From the NCBI RefSeq assembly GCF_000183405.1, contig NC_014758.1, positions 2,093,836-2,157,835 on the forward strand: 64,000 bases of DNA. Reading direction: 5' to 3'. Shown here piece after piece: positions 1 to 8,647 of the stretch; position 1 is the stretch's first letter, and each line of letters starts with the position of its first letter. Source of the stretch: Calditerrivibrio nitroreducens DSM 19672 (GTDB taxonomy: Bacteria; Chrysiogenota; Deferribacteres; Deferribacterales; Calditerrivibrionaceae). A program made the translations under genes and the position numbers. The notes under the pieces were generated by a model. It made no database searches and was not told where the DNA came from. It was given only the letters and a program-made list of their open reading frames with translations.

Positions 1-1440
1 CAATTTTTCTTAAGCAGACCCAGAAGGTTTGGGAAATCTTTGCTTGTAGATACTATAAAGCAGGCTTTTTTAGGAAATAGGGAGCTATTTAAAGGATTAT
101 ATTTAGAAAACAACTGGGATTGGGAGAAAAAGTATCCCGTTATACATATAGATTTTGGTGGTGGGGTAGTTCAAGATGCACAAGACCTCAAAGAGTGGAT
201 AATAAAACAGTTAAAACGTCATATGATAACCTACAACGTATCAGTAGAAGAACAAAACAATGCAAGATTTATGTTTACTGACCTTATAATTAGTCTGAAA
301 GAGATTTACAAAAACCCTGTCGTAGTGTTGGTGGACGAGTATGATAAGCCGATCCTTGACAACATAGATGATACAGAAAGAGCCATCGAGATAAGGGAAG
401 TCTTAAAAGACTTTTACAGCGTTTTAAAAGCTTCCGACCAATACTTAAAACTTGTATTTTTAACAGGGGTGTCAAGATTTTCAAAGGTCTCTATATTCAG
501 TGGTTTAAATCAACTTCAAGATATTACCCTATCCCCTGCCTTTGCAACTATCTGTGGATATACCCAATCAGAACTTGAGACCGTATTTTCAGACAGATTA
601 GAAGGAGTAGACTTAGAAAAGCTAAGATACTGGTATAACGGCTACAGCTGGCTTGGAGATAAAGTTTACAACCCATTTGATATTTTGTTATTTCTAAGTG
701 AGAAAATTTTCAGACCCTACTGGTTTGAGACGGGAACACCTACTTTTTTGATGGAAATTATTTTAAACAATAAAGTATTTTTACCAAAACTTGAAGAAAT
801 AAAAGCAAGCGATGAAATACTTGCCAACCTTGACGTAGACTTTTTAAAAATTGAAAATTTACTATTTCAATCAGGCTATTTAACGATAAAGGAAACAAAA
901 ACATTAGGTTTAAGGACTATCTATATTTTGACATATCCAAACTTTGAAGTAAAAATGAGTTTCAACAATTTTTTCCTGTCAGACATACTTCCAGTAGCAT
1001 CAGACAAAGAAGAAGTTCAAAACAGTATAGTAGAAGCTATAGAAGAAAACAGTTTAGAAAAACTAAAAACAGCGTTATACAGTTTTTTTGCCAGTATACC
1101 AAACGACTGGTACAGGAAAAACGATTTAGACAGCTACGAGGGATTTTACGCTTCGGTAGTGTATGCACTTTTTACAGGAAGTGGATTAAATACAAGATCG
1201 GAAGACACGACAAATTTGGGAAAAATAGATTTGACGGTCTTATATCAGGCCAGAGCCTATATCATAGAGTTTAAAGTAGTAGAGAAAGACAGTGAAGGTA
1301 AGGCTTTAGGTCAGATAAAAGAGAAGAGGTATTATGAAAAATATACAGATAGTTGCCGTGAGATCAACCTGATAGGTATAGAGTTTAGCAGGGAAAAAAG
1401 GAATATAGTTTATTTTGAGTATGAAACGTTAGAACGTTAA
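1..1440 (+). CDS. AAA-ATPase-like / PD-(D/E)XK nuclease family protein, 5' end cut by window edge
   Basis: The frame is open from base 1, so the N-terminus lies outside the window. The first codons read FFLSRPRRFGKSLL, a Walker A-like P-loop typical of the AAA-ATPase-like domain joined to a C-terminal PD-(D/E)XK nuclease domain (the AAA-ATPase_like/DUF1703 group). A Walker B-like VVVLVDEYDKPIL stretch follows, then LTGVSRFSKVSIFSGLN. The nuclease core near the C-terminus is GKIDLTVLYQARAYIIEFK (Asp, then the E-F-K motif). It is a diverged paralogue, by eye about half identical, of the complete gene at 17747-19285. The stop codon lies inside an AACGTT repeat tract. The molecular role of this family is not established; members are often multicopy and found near mobile DNA. 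Confidence 0.85.
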   Translation, partial: QFFLSRPRRFGKSLLVDTIKQAFLGNRELFKGLYLENNWDWEKKYPVIHIDFGGGVVQDAQDLKEWIIKQLKRHMITYNVSVEEQNNARFMFTDLIISLKEIYKNPVVVLVDEYDKPILDNIDDTERAIEIREVLKDFYSVLKASDQYLKLVFLTGVSRFSKVSIFSGLNQLQDITLSPAFATICGYTQSELETVFSDRLEGVDLEKLRYWYNGYSWLGDKVYNPFDILLFLSEKIFRPYWFETGTPTFLMEIILNNKVFLPKLEEIKASDEILANLDVDFLKIENLLFQSGYLTIKETKTLGLRTIYILTYPNFEVKMSFNNFFLSDILPVASDKEEVQNSIVEAIEENSLEKLKTALYSFFASIPNDWYRKNDLDSYEGFYASVVYALFTGSGLNTRSEDTTNLGKIDLTVLYQARAYIIEFKVVEKDSEGKALGQIKEKRYYEKYTDSCREINLIGIEFSREKRNIVYFEYETLER

Positions 1441-1512
1441 AACGTTAGAATGTTGGAACGTTGGAACGTTGGAACGTTTAAACGTTGAACCTTGAACGTT
1501 GAACGCTTAACA
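1428..1512. repeat. AACGTT-type short tandem repeat tract
   Basis: Imperfect 7-9 bp units of the form GAACGTT(A/G) are repeated about ten times, for example GTTGGAACGTTGGAACGTT. The last codons of the upstream nuclease gene (residues LER-stop) are part of the tract. Similar tracts recur at 17465-17673, 19274-19328 and, inverted, at 19596-19668, so this is a family restricted here to the accessory island. Confidence 0.8.
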
Positions 1513-1645
1513 TTTTTTCCTGTCTTTGACACTTTGATTTTGTAAAATATTGTAGATAATAGCTTTACAATTTTAAAATTGTACATTTTGTCACTACGGG
1601 TGATTTTGGGGGATTTCAATGATACGATTAATTATATATTACTAA
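1513..1645. repeat. Conserved 3' tail of the nuclease cassette, copy A
   Basis: This non-coding stretch aligns with 19333-19465 downstream of the second AAA/PD-(D/E)XK gene. Shared blocks include TTTTTTCCTGTCTTTGACAC, TTTTAAAATTGTACATTTTG and ACGATTAATTATA. By eye identity is over 80%, higher than between the two genes. It contains a perfect 16-bp palindrome (ACAATTTTAAAATTGT). No ORF is supported in it. Confidence 0.75.
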
Positions 1646-1683
1646 ATTCAGCATCACATAATCAAAGTTATTAACAGTTAACT

Positions 1684-2163
1684 TTAGCTGTCCAGGTCGT
1701 CTATTAATGTTAATAAGTAATTTTTATCATCACAATTAATTGATTCGAAAAGTGATTCACATTTAGTCAAGAATTTAATAATCTGGAATCTTGTTTTAAA
1801 AAGATTGAATGCCTTTGACAACCACTTTAAACATGAAAATATATAATTTTTGTCATATATTTTTTCCTGGATATCAGTAAGTTCGTAAATTAATTTTTCA
1901 CCTTCCTTTTTTACCATATCAACATAAGATAAGTATCGATATACATAATCTTCGTCAAGATATTGAATAAAATAAGACACATCGTCATAACACTCGAGGA
2001 CTTCACTAAAAGACTTAAGAGTGACATCTATGATTGAAAGTATCACATTGATAGAAACCGCCTCATCCCTTTCTTCGTGGTAATTGACCTGTTTTTCGAT
2101 CTCCTCAAGTTTATTACAGATGGCCTCTATTTTATCTAATTTCTTCTTCAGCGAATATTTCAA
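1684..2163 (-). CDS. Uncharacterised helical protein coupled to brxL
   Basis: A 159-residue acidic protein with no recognisable family. It is rich in Lys, Glu, Leu, Ile and Tyr and looks all-helical, with a coiled-coil-like N-terminus (KKKLDKIEAICNKLEEIEKQ). The start is TTG inside the end of brxL, with AGGAG six bases upstream, so the two genes overlap by 32 bp in different frames and are probably translationally coupled. It is the last gene of the BREX operon, in the place where longer BrxL proteins carry a Lon-like domain, although its sequence does not resemble Lon. Function unknown; an accessory BREX subunit is the simplest inference. Confidence 0.7.
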   Translation of the reverse strand: MKYSLKKKLDKIEAICNKLEEIEKQVNYHEERDEAVSINVILSIIDVTLKSFSEVLECYDDVSYFIQYLDEDYVYRYLSYVDMVKKEGEKLIYELTDIQEKIYDKNYIFSCLKWLSKAFNLFKTRFQIIKFLTKCESLFESINCDDKNYLLTLIDDLDS

Positions 2164-3739
2164 ATTCTTCTCCTGTCTCTATGTCAGTGAATCCTATAAA
2201 ATCCGTTGTATACTCATGTGGCAACATTCTACGTAAATTATACTTCACTCTTTTTCTACATTCGCAGGCATACTTTAATAATTTTTTTATATCCTCTTTT
2301 GTCATTTCATTTTCAGGAAATAGTAACTTTGCTAACCCACTAAAAGTCCTTTTGATTGCCACACTATCTCTCTGAGAAGCATTTTTAAGCTTAAAATATT
2401 TTTCATATTTATCTGTATAATTATATTTTCTCATACTTCTCATAAATTCAGCGAAGTAATCAACAATAAATCCAGATTTTTTTGTAATAAATTCTGGCCT
2501 CATTTTAGGAAACTCCCATCCAGGTATAAAGCAGTGAATCCTTTCTAAAAACGCTGCATCCTGCATTTCTTGAGCTATCCATTGAAATAAATTTTTATTC
2601 TTGTCTTTAATTATATTCTCTATAGCCTCATCTATATTCCCGACAAATACCATAGAAGCATCTGCAAATCTGGTATTCTTACCTCTTGAATAAGAACCAG
2701 ACTCCATATAATCTTTTAATATTTGTATACTTTCCTTGTTTTTAAAAACATTATATGAAATTTCATCAAAGCCAACCACATCCCATAAATTTACCAAACC
2801 TAAAGTATTCTGCCTCATTATAACACCAGCCCATTCAAAAAGCTGAGCTACGGTTGTCTTACCTCCAGAAATAAGGATTGCATTAGGTGAAATTTCTTTA
2901 TAAACAAAAGACTTGCCTGTACCCCTTGGTCCAAGTTCGATTAAATTGTAGTTATTTTCCACAAAAGGTATAAGTCTATACAAGAAAAGAAATTTTTGTC
3001 TTTCATTAAAATAGCTCGGTTCAAGACCACAACTTCTCATTATAAAATCTATCCATTCTTCCAAACTAAATTCTTTTCTATTTTCAAATATTTCTTCCAA
3101 ATCCACTTTTGGTACTTGTATAGGTCTAAAATCTTCTAATAAATAGGGATCTTCTAAATTTTTTGGTCTGTATTTAATTTTTTTGTTATTTACTACTTCA
3201 TCCTGAATAGCGCTAATAATTTTAATATTATCATTAGAAAGCCAACTCATACATTCCTGATTTTCAAGTGGCATAAATAAATTTACTTTTTCATTTATTA
3301 ATTCCTCAAGCCTTAAATATTGTAGTGTTATTATCCCCCATACACCTGTTGTTAGTAACCGTGGATTTTTTTCAATCAAATCAACCTTTACCTGTATTTT
3401 ATCAAGCTGCATTGTTTTAAGTCTCATAAAATATTTATCTTCTTTTTCTTCTAAATAAACTTCTGCTTTATCAATTACTTTATAAGATCCTTCCTCTCTC
3501 ATTAGATATTTAACCTTTTCTATTTCATCTGCTCTTACATAATGCTTCGTTAAGATATCTTTAACAGTTTCCATTCCATCTTTTATTTGTTCTTCGTCAT
3601 TTGTAGCACAGTACATACCCACAAGATATTCTATTACAAAGTTTGGGGCATTATAACCTGTCTTAAGCTTTTGACCCAATTCTTTAGAAACAATTTTGCC
3701 TGGAAATAGCTCACTTATTTTTTTGTCAAGTTTGTCCAT
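2132..3739 (-). CDS. brxL: BREX AAA+ protein BrxL, short form without Lon-like domain
   Basis: BrxL is the AAA+ DNA-binding member of BREX. This 535-residue protein has the family N-terminus (LFPGKIVSKELGQKLKTGYN, VIEYLVGMYCA), a Walker A at about residues 270-277 (GPRGTGKS), the following SPNAILISGG block and the FVGNID and FLERIH segments of the AAA+ core. It ends at FTDIETGEEFEIFAEEE, which corresponds to the point in longer BrxL proteins (about 680 residues) where the Lon-like C-terminal domain begins, so that domain is missing. Shorter BrxL families exist, so this need not be a defect. The ATG has AGGAGT upstream, 11 bp after pglZ. The next gene overlaps its 3' end. Confidence 0.9.
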   Translation of the reverse strand: MDKLDKKISELFPGKIVSKELGQKLKTGYNAPNFVIEYLVGMYCATNDEEQIKDGMETVKDILTKHYVRADEIEKVKYLMREEGSYKVIDKAEVYLEEKEDKYFMRLKTMQLDKIQVKVDLIEKNPRLLTTGVWGIITLQYLRLEELINEKVNLFMPLENQECMSWLSNDNIKIISAIQDEVVNNKKIKYRPKNLEDPYLLEDFRPIQVPKVDLEEIFENRKEFSLEEWIDFIMRSCGLEPSYFNERQKFLFLYRLIPFVENNYNLIELGPRGTGKSFVYKEISPNAILISGGKTTVAQLFEWAGVIMRQNTLGLVNLWDVVGFDEISYNVFKNKESIQILKDYMESGSYSRGKNTRFADASMVFVGNIDEAIENIIKDKNKNLFQWIAQEMQDAAFLERIHCFIPGWEFPKMRPEFITKKSGFIVDYFAEFMRSMRKYNYTDKYEKYFKLKNASQRDSVAIKRTFSGLAKLLFPENEMTKEDIKKLLKYACECRKRVKYNLRRMLPHEYTTDFIGFTDIETGEEFEIFAEEEIR

Positions 3740-3750
3740 ATACTACTCCT

Positions 3751-6255
3751 TTAAAAAAATTCATTTGAGATAAGAATATGTATCTTGAAATCATACTCTT
3801 TAATTAAAACGTCATTATCTTCATCATAAGCTTTTAATTTATAGACATCATCTTTGCTAAAGCTTATTGGCTTTAGTTGAAGAGTAAGAATTTTTGTCCT
3901 TTCATTTACGTCTTCAGAGCTTGTGTCAAAGTTTATGTAACCAAAGTTTGACAATAGGTTGTTTTTACTGTCATAAATGCCAAATCTGGCTTTCAAAGGC
4001 AACACGTTGTTACTCACAGGTTCGGATTGTAAAAATTTGAATTTAGGGTTATTTGATGTAATTATGTTTTTTGTGGGTGATATCATTTCAAAATCTACAA
4101 TTTTTTTATTTTGCTTTTTGGTATATCTTATTTTTACTAAAGGTAATATTAGTTCTTGAAGTGTGACCCCTCCATGTAAAAATCTTTTACCTGCACCGCT
4201 GGTTGACTTGAATCTTAAGGTACTTTTAGGAATCAAGATATTGCTTCTTTTTATTTTATCATTGTCAATTTTTTCAAAAAAATGACTGCCTGAAATAGAA
4301 ATTAAACTATCACCCAAAACATATCTTGGATTTAATACTATGTTTTTTTTGTCAAACGGAAACTCTATTTTCTGATATTCTTCTACATTTGAGTCTTGAT
4401 AGATAAAACCATGATCGGACGTTACAATGATATTGATTATACCTGAGCTTACAAGTTTTTTGATAACTTTTTCAAGTGAATTCAGACATTGATCTACCAT
4501 GTCAAAAACGTTTCCCTCAGAGGTATAATCATCGCCTATTTTATCTATCATATTTTGATATATATAGATCAGATTTTTACCTTTAAATAATTCTCTAAGT
4601 TGTGATGTTGTACAAGAGTTTACCTCCTCTTCCGTGAGAGCCAATGAATCATCATTAAATGTCTTCAATAAATCTTGTCTCATTTTTAAGTTTGTTGCAG
4701 GCTTATCATCCACCAACACGGTGCCATCATCTTTTATTTCAATCTTCTTATTTGGTAAAAGGGAGGCCATACCTACAGCAGTAATTGTGGGAATATTGGC
4801 TACCATGTAATCCATGCTGACCTCAAATCGATCCCTACTTGAATATAATTTATTTTCCAATTCACAACCGATTTCATATCTTAAGGCATCTGATATTATT
4901 ATACAGATTCTTTCAGACTTTTGTAAATGTTGATCGAGATGATTATGGTAAAAATTCGATTGGTTTTTAGGATTGTTGTGTATAAAATCAGATGTAAGCA
5001 AATCATCCCATTTTGAATTTAAGAAATTCATAACATTCTGATATTTATTCTCAATTTTCTTATAGTAGTCAAAGATCAAATCATTGTTGCTATTTTTGTA
5101 ATAAAAAATAAAATTTCTGTAATATGTATCTATTAAATATAACTGTTTGGTATAAGACAAGACTAAATTTTCTACAGTATCAGCAGCAAGGTTCATTAAT
5201 AATAAGGTTTTCTCGAATCTTAAATAATTCTCAAGGGATAAGTAATTGTTTTTATAGCTTCCCCACCAAAAACTTTGCTCTCTTTTTTTAATGATATCTA
5301 AATAAAAATCGATATTATTTTCCAGATTTTCATTCAAAATTTTTACCAATATAATATTTTCAATATTTTCCAGAGCATAAATATTTGCTAAATCTTCAAG
5401 ACTTAGATTTTTAAGCTTTTGGGATATTTTTGTTTTGTTGTCTACTTCTTGTGAAATGGTTGAATAAAGGTCATTATATTTAGAATTATAAATCCATTCT
5501 TCCACGAAATGGCCAGCCACCTGTAGACCTTTACCTTCAAAAAGATCAAAATACTCTTTAATTGAATTTAGGCTCACAAGATTTGGTGCTGTAAGTACCA
5601 TATAAGAGCAAACAAACAAAAAGGCAAGTTTTAAGAGCGTTAGTTCTTCATCTTTTTTTATCTTAAAGTGATCCTTTATAATTATATAAAACATCGAATC
5701 GAGATTATACTTTTCCAGCTGTTTTAATGCTTCATTATCTTCTTCATCCAGACCATTTTCAAACACTTTAAATAGTATATTTTCCAGATCATTTTTCTCA
5801 GCGTTTATGACAGTGGCAATCATACCAAGTGATAATTCTTTATAATCTGGATTGTCAGAAAGGTATGTTTTCAATTTATTGATGCGTTTTTTATTTTTGA
5901 AAAATGCTTTAAAGTCTTTATACAAAGAATCAAATTTCTCAAATCTAATATTTAATTCATCTTTGATTAAAAATTTATGATCTGCAAAAAAGGTTTCAGA
6001 ATAGAGCAAGATATCAGCCAGCCAGTTTTCTTCAATCTTTGGTTGTTTTCGATTATAATAAAGTAAAAAGCTTTCCGTTGGTTTTTCCTTCTCGATTAGA
6101 TATTTCAGGTAAAATTCATTATTTTCTACCTTGTGGATGTTTATTCCCTCTAAAGATATATTTTCAAGTTCATCTTCAAAGCTACCCTCTTCATCAAACC
6201 AAAATACAATACGGCTTTTCGAAAATTTATCTAAAAGTTTCTCTTTGATATCCAT
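3751..6255 (-). CDS. pglZ: BREX alkaline-phosphatase-superfamily protein PglZ
   Basis: PglZ is a core BREX protein with an alkaline-phosphatase-like fold. The protein is about 834 residues and shows the metal-site motif IIISDALRYE near residues 453-461, IPTITAVGMASLLP (where the usual nucleophile Thr lies), and VTSDHGFIYQD further on, followed by the C-terminal GGVTLQELILPLV motif typical of PglZ. The open frame extends upstream, but ATG 6255 is chosen because GGAGG lies nine bases before it and it begins 4 bp after the pglX C-part stop, fitting operon coupling. Length and motif order fit an intact gene. Confidence 0.93.
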   Translation of the reverse strand: MDIKEKLLDKFSKSRIVFWFDEEGSFEDELENISLEGINIHKVENNEFYLKYLIEKEKPTESFLLYYNRKQPKIEENWLADILLYSETFFADHKFLIKDELNIRFEKFDSLYKDFKAFFKNKKRINKLKTYLSDNPDYKELSLGMIATVINAEKNDLENILFKVFENGLDEEDNEALKQLEKYNLDSMFYIIIKDHFKIKKDEELTLLKLAFLFVCSYMVLTAPNLVSLNSIKEYFDLFEGKGLQVAGHFVEEWIYNSKYNDLYSTISQEVDNKTKISQKLKNLSLEDLANIYALENIENIILVKILNENLENNIDFYLDIIKKREQSFWWGSYKNNYLSLENYLRFEKTLLLMNLAADTVENLVLSYTKQLYLIDTYYRNFIFYYKNSNNDLIFDYYKKIENKYQNVMNFLNSKWDDLLTSDFIHNNPKNQSNFYHNHLDQHLQKSERICIIISDALRYEIGCELENKLYSSRDRFEVSMDYMVANIPTITAVGMASLLPNKKIEIKDDGTVLVDDKPATNLKMRQDLLKTFNDDSLALTEEEVNSCTTSQLRELFKGKNLIYIYQNMIDKIGDDYTSEGNVFDMVDQCLNSLEKVIKKLVSSGIINIIVTSDHGFIYQDSNVEEYQKIEFPFDKKNIVLNPRYVLGDSLISISGSHFFEKIDNDKIKRSNILIPKSTLRFKSTSGAGKRFLHGGVTLQELILPLVKIRYTKKQNKKIVDFEMISPTKNIITSNNPKFKFLQSEPVSNNVLPLKARFGIYDSKNNLLSNFGYINFDTSSEDVNERTKILTLQLKPISFSKDDVYKLKAYDEDNDVLIKEYDFKIHILISNEFF

Positions 6256-6259
6256 CAAG

Positions 6260-8137
6260 CTATTCCTCCGTTTCTGACTCCGTGCACAATTTATTATCAA
6301 ATACTACTAAAATATCTTGAAACTTACAATAATTTACCTTTACACCATCATCGAGATCAATTTTTATCATTTTATCAGCATAGTATTTAAGCTTTACGTC
6401 GTACTCTCTTAGCTCAATTAAATATTTTTCTATTTTATCTATCGTGTTTTGAGCTTTTTTCAATGTTTGTCCACTCAATACATCGTTATCGATTGATTGC
6501 TGAAGTCTGTTTTTTTCGAATTCGATCTTGTCTATATAAGGGTGAAGGTAGTCTGTCCTGATTTTAGCTACAATTCCTGGGTAGTATCTATGCATATAGA
6601 TCAATACATTAAATGCACCAGCACCTTTTGGATTGGAGCTAAACATCCAGTAGATTGGTCTTTTATTATACCTTCTCACATGATCTACATAAAATTCTTT
6701 ATGAAAATATCTTCTAATAGCATCTTCGTCTGATTCACTTGATTTTTTACCAAGTGCATCTGCTATAAATGATAGATTTTCATATAATGTCTTTTCTGAA
6801 AAAGTAATCTTTAAAAACTCTTTAAACCTTGAAACAATATCATCTGCAAAAAAATCAAATTCAAATACTGGTATAATATTATCATCATCTATAGTAAATG
6901 TTGAATTTTGAATGTTGAATTTTGAATTTGCTTCTTCTATGCTTACTCCCATATCGGCGATATGTAAACCTTCGTGATCCAGTGAGTATCTTCCAAACAT
7001 ACAGCCAACAGCATATGATATAAACTGTTTTACAATTGCATCTTTATTAAATACAAGATCTCCATCTACAATCTTTGTTTCTTCCTTTAAAATTGTGATT
7101 TCATCAAGAGGCACATCAGGTGTAAGCTCATCTTGAAGTTCGTAAATATCTATAAATAATCTATTGAGTTCTTCCTCATTGGAGTGAAGTTTAAAAAACT
7201 TTTCTCTCCAATACTCGCAATAACGATTATAAATCGTTTCTAATGTTAAATTTTGAATCTTGGATTTTGAATTATTTTTCTTGCTTTCATTCAACATTAA
7301 AAATTCATAATTCATAATTCGAACCAACTCATTGGTTCGGAAGTCCCAAGATGTTTCTCTGCTATCCCAGTCTTCTTTTGAGATATCGATGCATTCCTGA
7401 GTTAATTCCTCTATCTTTTGTTTTGTTGAATCAGATTTTGGAAAGATTATAGGAATTTTATAAACAGGGCCTTGATTATAATCCATAGTTGGTGCTAAAA
7501 TTCTTAAAAAACTATTTGTTACTATACAATTTGTGAAAGATAATAAATATTTTATATTGCCTATTTTACTAAAAAGCATAGGACCTTTAGCATCAAAAAT
7601 AAATTTATTTGAATATCTTAGATTAAATGGTCCACTTGTTAATGCTGTCCAAGTTAACCCCTCTCTAAAGTAATATGATACATTTTGTGGTCTTGATTTT
7701 TGTTTACCTTTGTTATCAATAAAATTTTTTATTTCATTTCCATCATTTTTCCAGTTAACTACATATTCATAATTTCCATACCATTTCCTAAAATCACCAC
7801 CCTTATTATAAGGAAACCATTTCAATCCACTTTCTTTTGCTTCTTCTCTATTTGAAAAACCAAAACCAATATTATAGATATCAACTTCATACCAGAATTT
7901 TAAAAATCTATCATTGTCTCCTGTTATTAGGCCTTGTCTTGGCTCTGCAATTTCTCCTAATTTCTTGCTCTTCTCAAATATCTCCTTAACTCTATCACTC
8001 ACCCAATAAGCAATCGGGCTACCCGGAATCTTTCCAAAATCTTCCTGTTTTGCTACATACCTATTTTTTGGGTCAAAAAAACCTTTCTCTTTTTCCTCAC
8101 TGCTGTTGTAATCTGTTAATTTTATAAAAGTAGGCAT
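6260..8137 (-). CDS. pglX: PglX C-terminal half: target-recognition and C-terminal domains as a separate cistron
   Basis: The first residues (PTFIKLTDYNSSEEKEKGFF, then KIPGSPIAYWVSD) continue exactly where the N-terminal PglX gene stops, so together the two ORFs make a normal PglX of about 1,200 residues. This half has no methyltransferase motifs. It begins with the target-recognition region (LGEIAEPRQGLITGDNDRFLKFW) and ends with the PglX C-terminal region (YNKRPIYWMFSS, FNVLIYMHRYY). It has its own ATG with AGGAGT six bases upstream, which argues for expression as a subunit. Two short repeat insertions keep its frame open (see 6898-6932 and 7249-7321). It could be a working split MTase subunit, like HsdS beside HsdM, or the remnant of a broken gene. 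Confidence 0.85.
   Translation of the reverse strand: MPTFIKLTDYNSSEEKEKGFFDPKNRYVAKQEDFGKIPGSPIAYWVSDRVKEIFEKSKKLGEIAEPRQGLITGDNDRFLKFWYEVDIYNIGFGFSNREEAKESGLKWFPYNKGGDFRKWYGNYEYVVNWKNDGNEIKNFIDNKGKQKSRPQNVSYYFREGLTWTALTSGPFNLRYSNKFIFDAKGPMLFSKIGNIKYLLSFTNCIVTNSFLRILAPTMDYNQGPVYKIPIIFPKSDSTKQKIEELTQECIDISKEDWDSRETSWDFRTNELVRIMNYEFLMLNESKKNNSKSKIQNLTLETIYNRYCEYWREKFFKLHSNEEELNRLFIDIYELQDELTPDVPLDEITILKEETKIVDGDLVFNKDAIVKQFISYAVGCMFGRYSLDHEGLHIADMGVSIEEANSKFNIQNSTFTIDDDNIIPVFEFDFFADDIVSRFKEFLKITFSEKTLYENLSFIADALGKKSSESDEDAIRRYFHKEFYVDHVRRYNKRPIYWMFSSNPKGAGAFNVLIYMHRYYPGIVAKIRTDYLHPYIDKIEFEKNRLQQSIDNDVLSGQTLKKAQNTIDKIEKYLIELREYDVKLKYYADKMIKIDLDDGVKVNYCKFQDILVVFDNKLCTESETEE
6898..6932. repeat. 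In-frame short repeat inside pglX C-part
   Basis: Two near-identical copies of a TGTTGAATTTTGAA unit lie inside the reading frame and translate as SKFNIQNSTF. This kind of low-complexity, frame-preserving insert resembles the GAA/TTC-type repeats elsewhere in the island. Confidence 0.6.
7249..7321. repeat. In-frame repeat insertion inside pglX C-part
   Basis: AATTCATAATTCATAATTCG and nearby TTGAATCTTGGATTTTGAAT units translate on the minus strand as RIMNYEFLML...SKSKIQN. Such NYEL-type insertions are seen in-frame in unrelated bacterial proteins and are selfish repeat inserts rather than family sequence. It lies within the target-recognition half of PglX. Confidence 0.6.
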
Positions 8138-8146
8138 AGGTTACTC

Positions 8147-8647
8147 CTAATTCCTTATGTATTTTGATAAAATATCAATAAGCTCTTCAAATGCGTTCAA
8201 CTTCATTTTTCCCAGCATTGTTGGTTTATTCTTATTTTTTATATTTATGTCTTTTAAGTAAATAAAATTGTTCTTAATATTAAAATTATTATGAAAAAAA
8301 GCATTTCTCAATCTTTTGAGCAATGATTGGTACTTAAGGAGCCCATTATAAGAAATTAAACTAATTAAATTAATTGAATTAGTGATATTATTTACTGACA
8401 AAGGAATCTTATTTGATGATTTAGCTATAATAAATTTTAGTTTATGATTTTCCTCAAATTTTTTTAGATCTTTTGAAAAATTATCATTCGAATTTTTACC
8501 TCTTAACTTAATACTATCTATTTTAAAATCATTTATCTGAGCAATGAAAATAATAGGTAGCACTTTTTTACATATTAATTCTTTATTTTTTTCAAATACT
8601 TGTAATTCTAATTTTGCTTGCTCAAATATTTCTCTAAAATTACTCAA
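8147..8647 (-). CDS. HEPN-like small protein inserted between the two pglX halves
   Basis: A 166-residue Lys/Asn/Ile-rich protein carrying SLLKRLRNAFFHNNF. R-N-A-F-F-H at about residues 114-119 is the R-x4-H signature of HEPN-fold ribonucleases, and the following FIYLKDINIKN...GKMKLNAFEELIDIL segment resembles the end of pEK499_p136-type HEPN proteins (recalled similarity, not searched). The start is TTG overlapping the last codons of the PglX N-part by 8 bp, with GGAG about eight bases upstream. The stop is 9 bp before the PglX C-part start. The gene looks even more AT-rich than its neighbours, suggesting later acquisition. No antitoxin-like partner (MNT nucleotidyltransferase) is next to it. 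Role unknown; an RNase effector linked to BREX is inference. Confidence 0.7.
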   Translation of the reverse strand: MSNFREIFEQAKLELQVFEKNKELICKKVLPIIFIAQINDFKIDSIKLRGKNSNDNFSKDLKKFEENHKLKFIIAKSSNKIPLSVNNITNSINLISLISYNGLLKYQSLLKRLRNAFFHNNFNIKNNFIYLKDINIKNKNKPTMLGKMKLNAFEELIDILSKYIRN

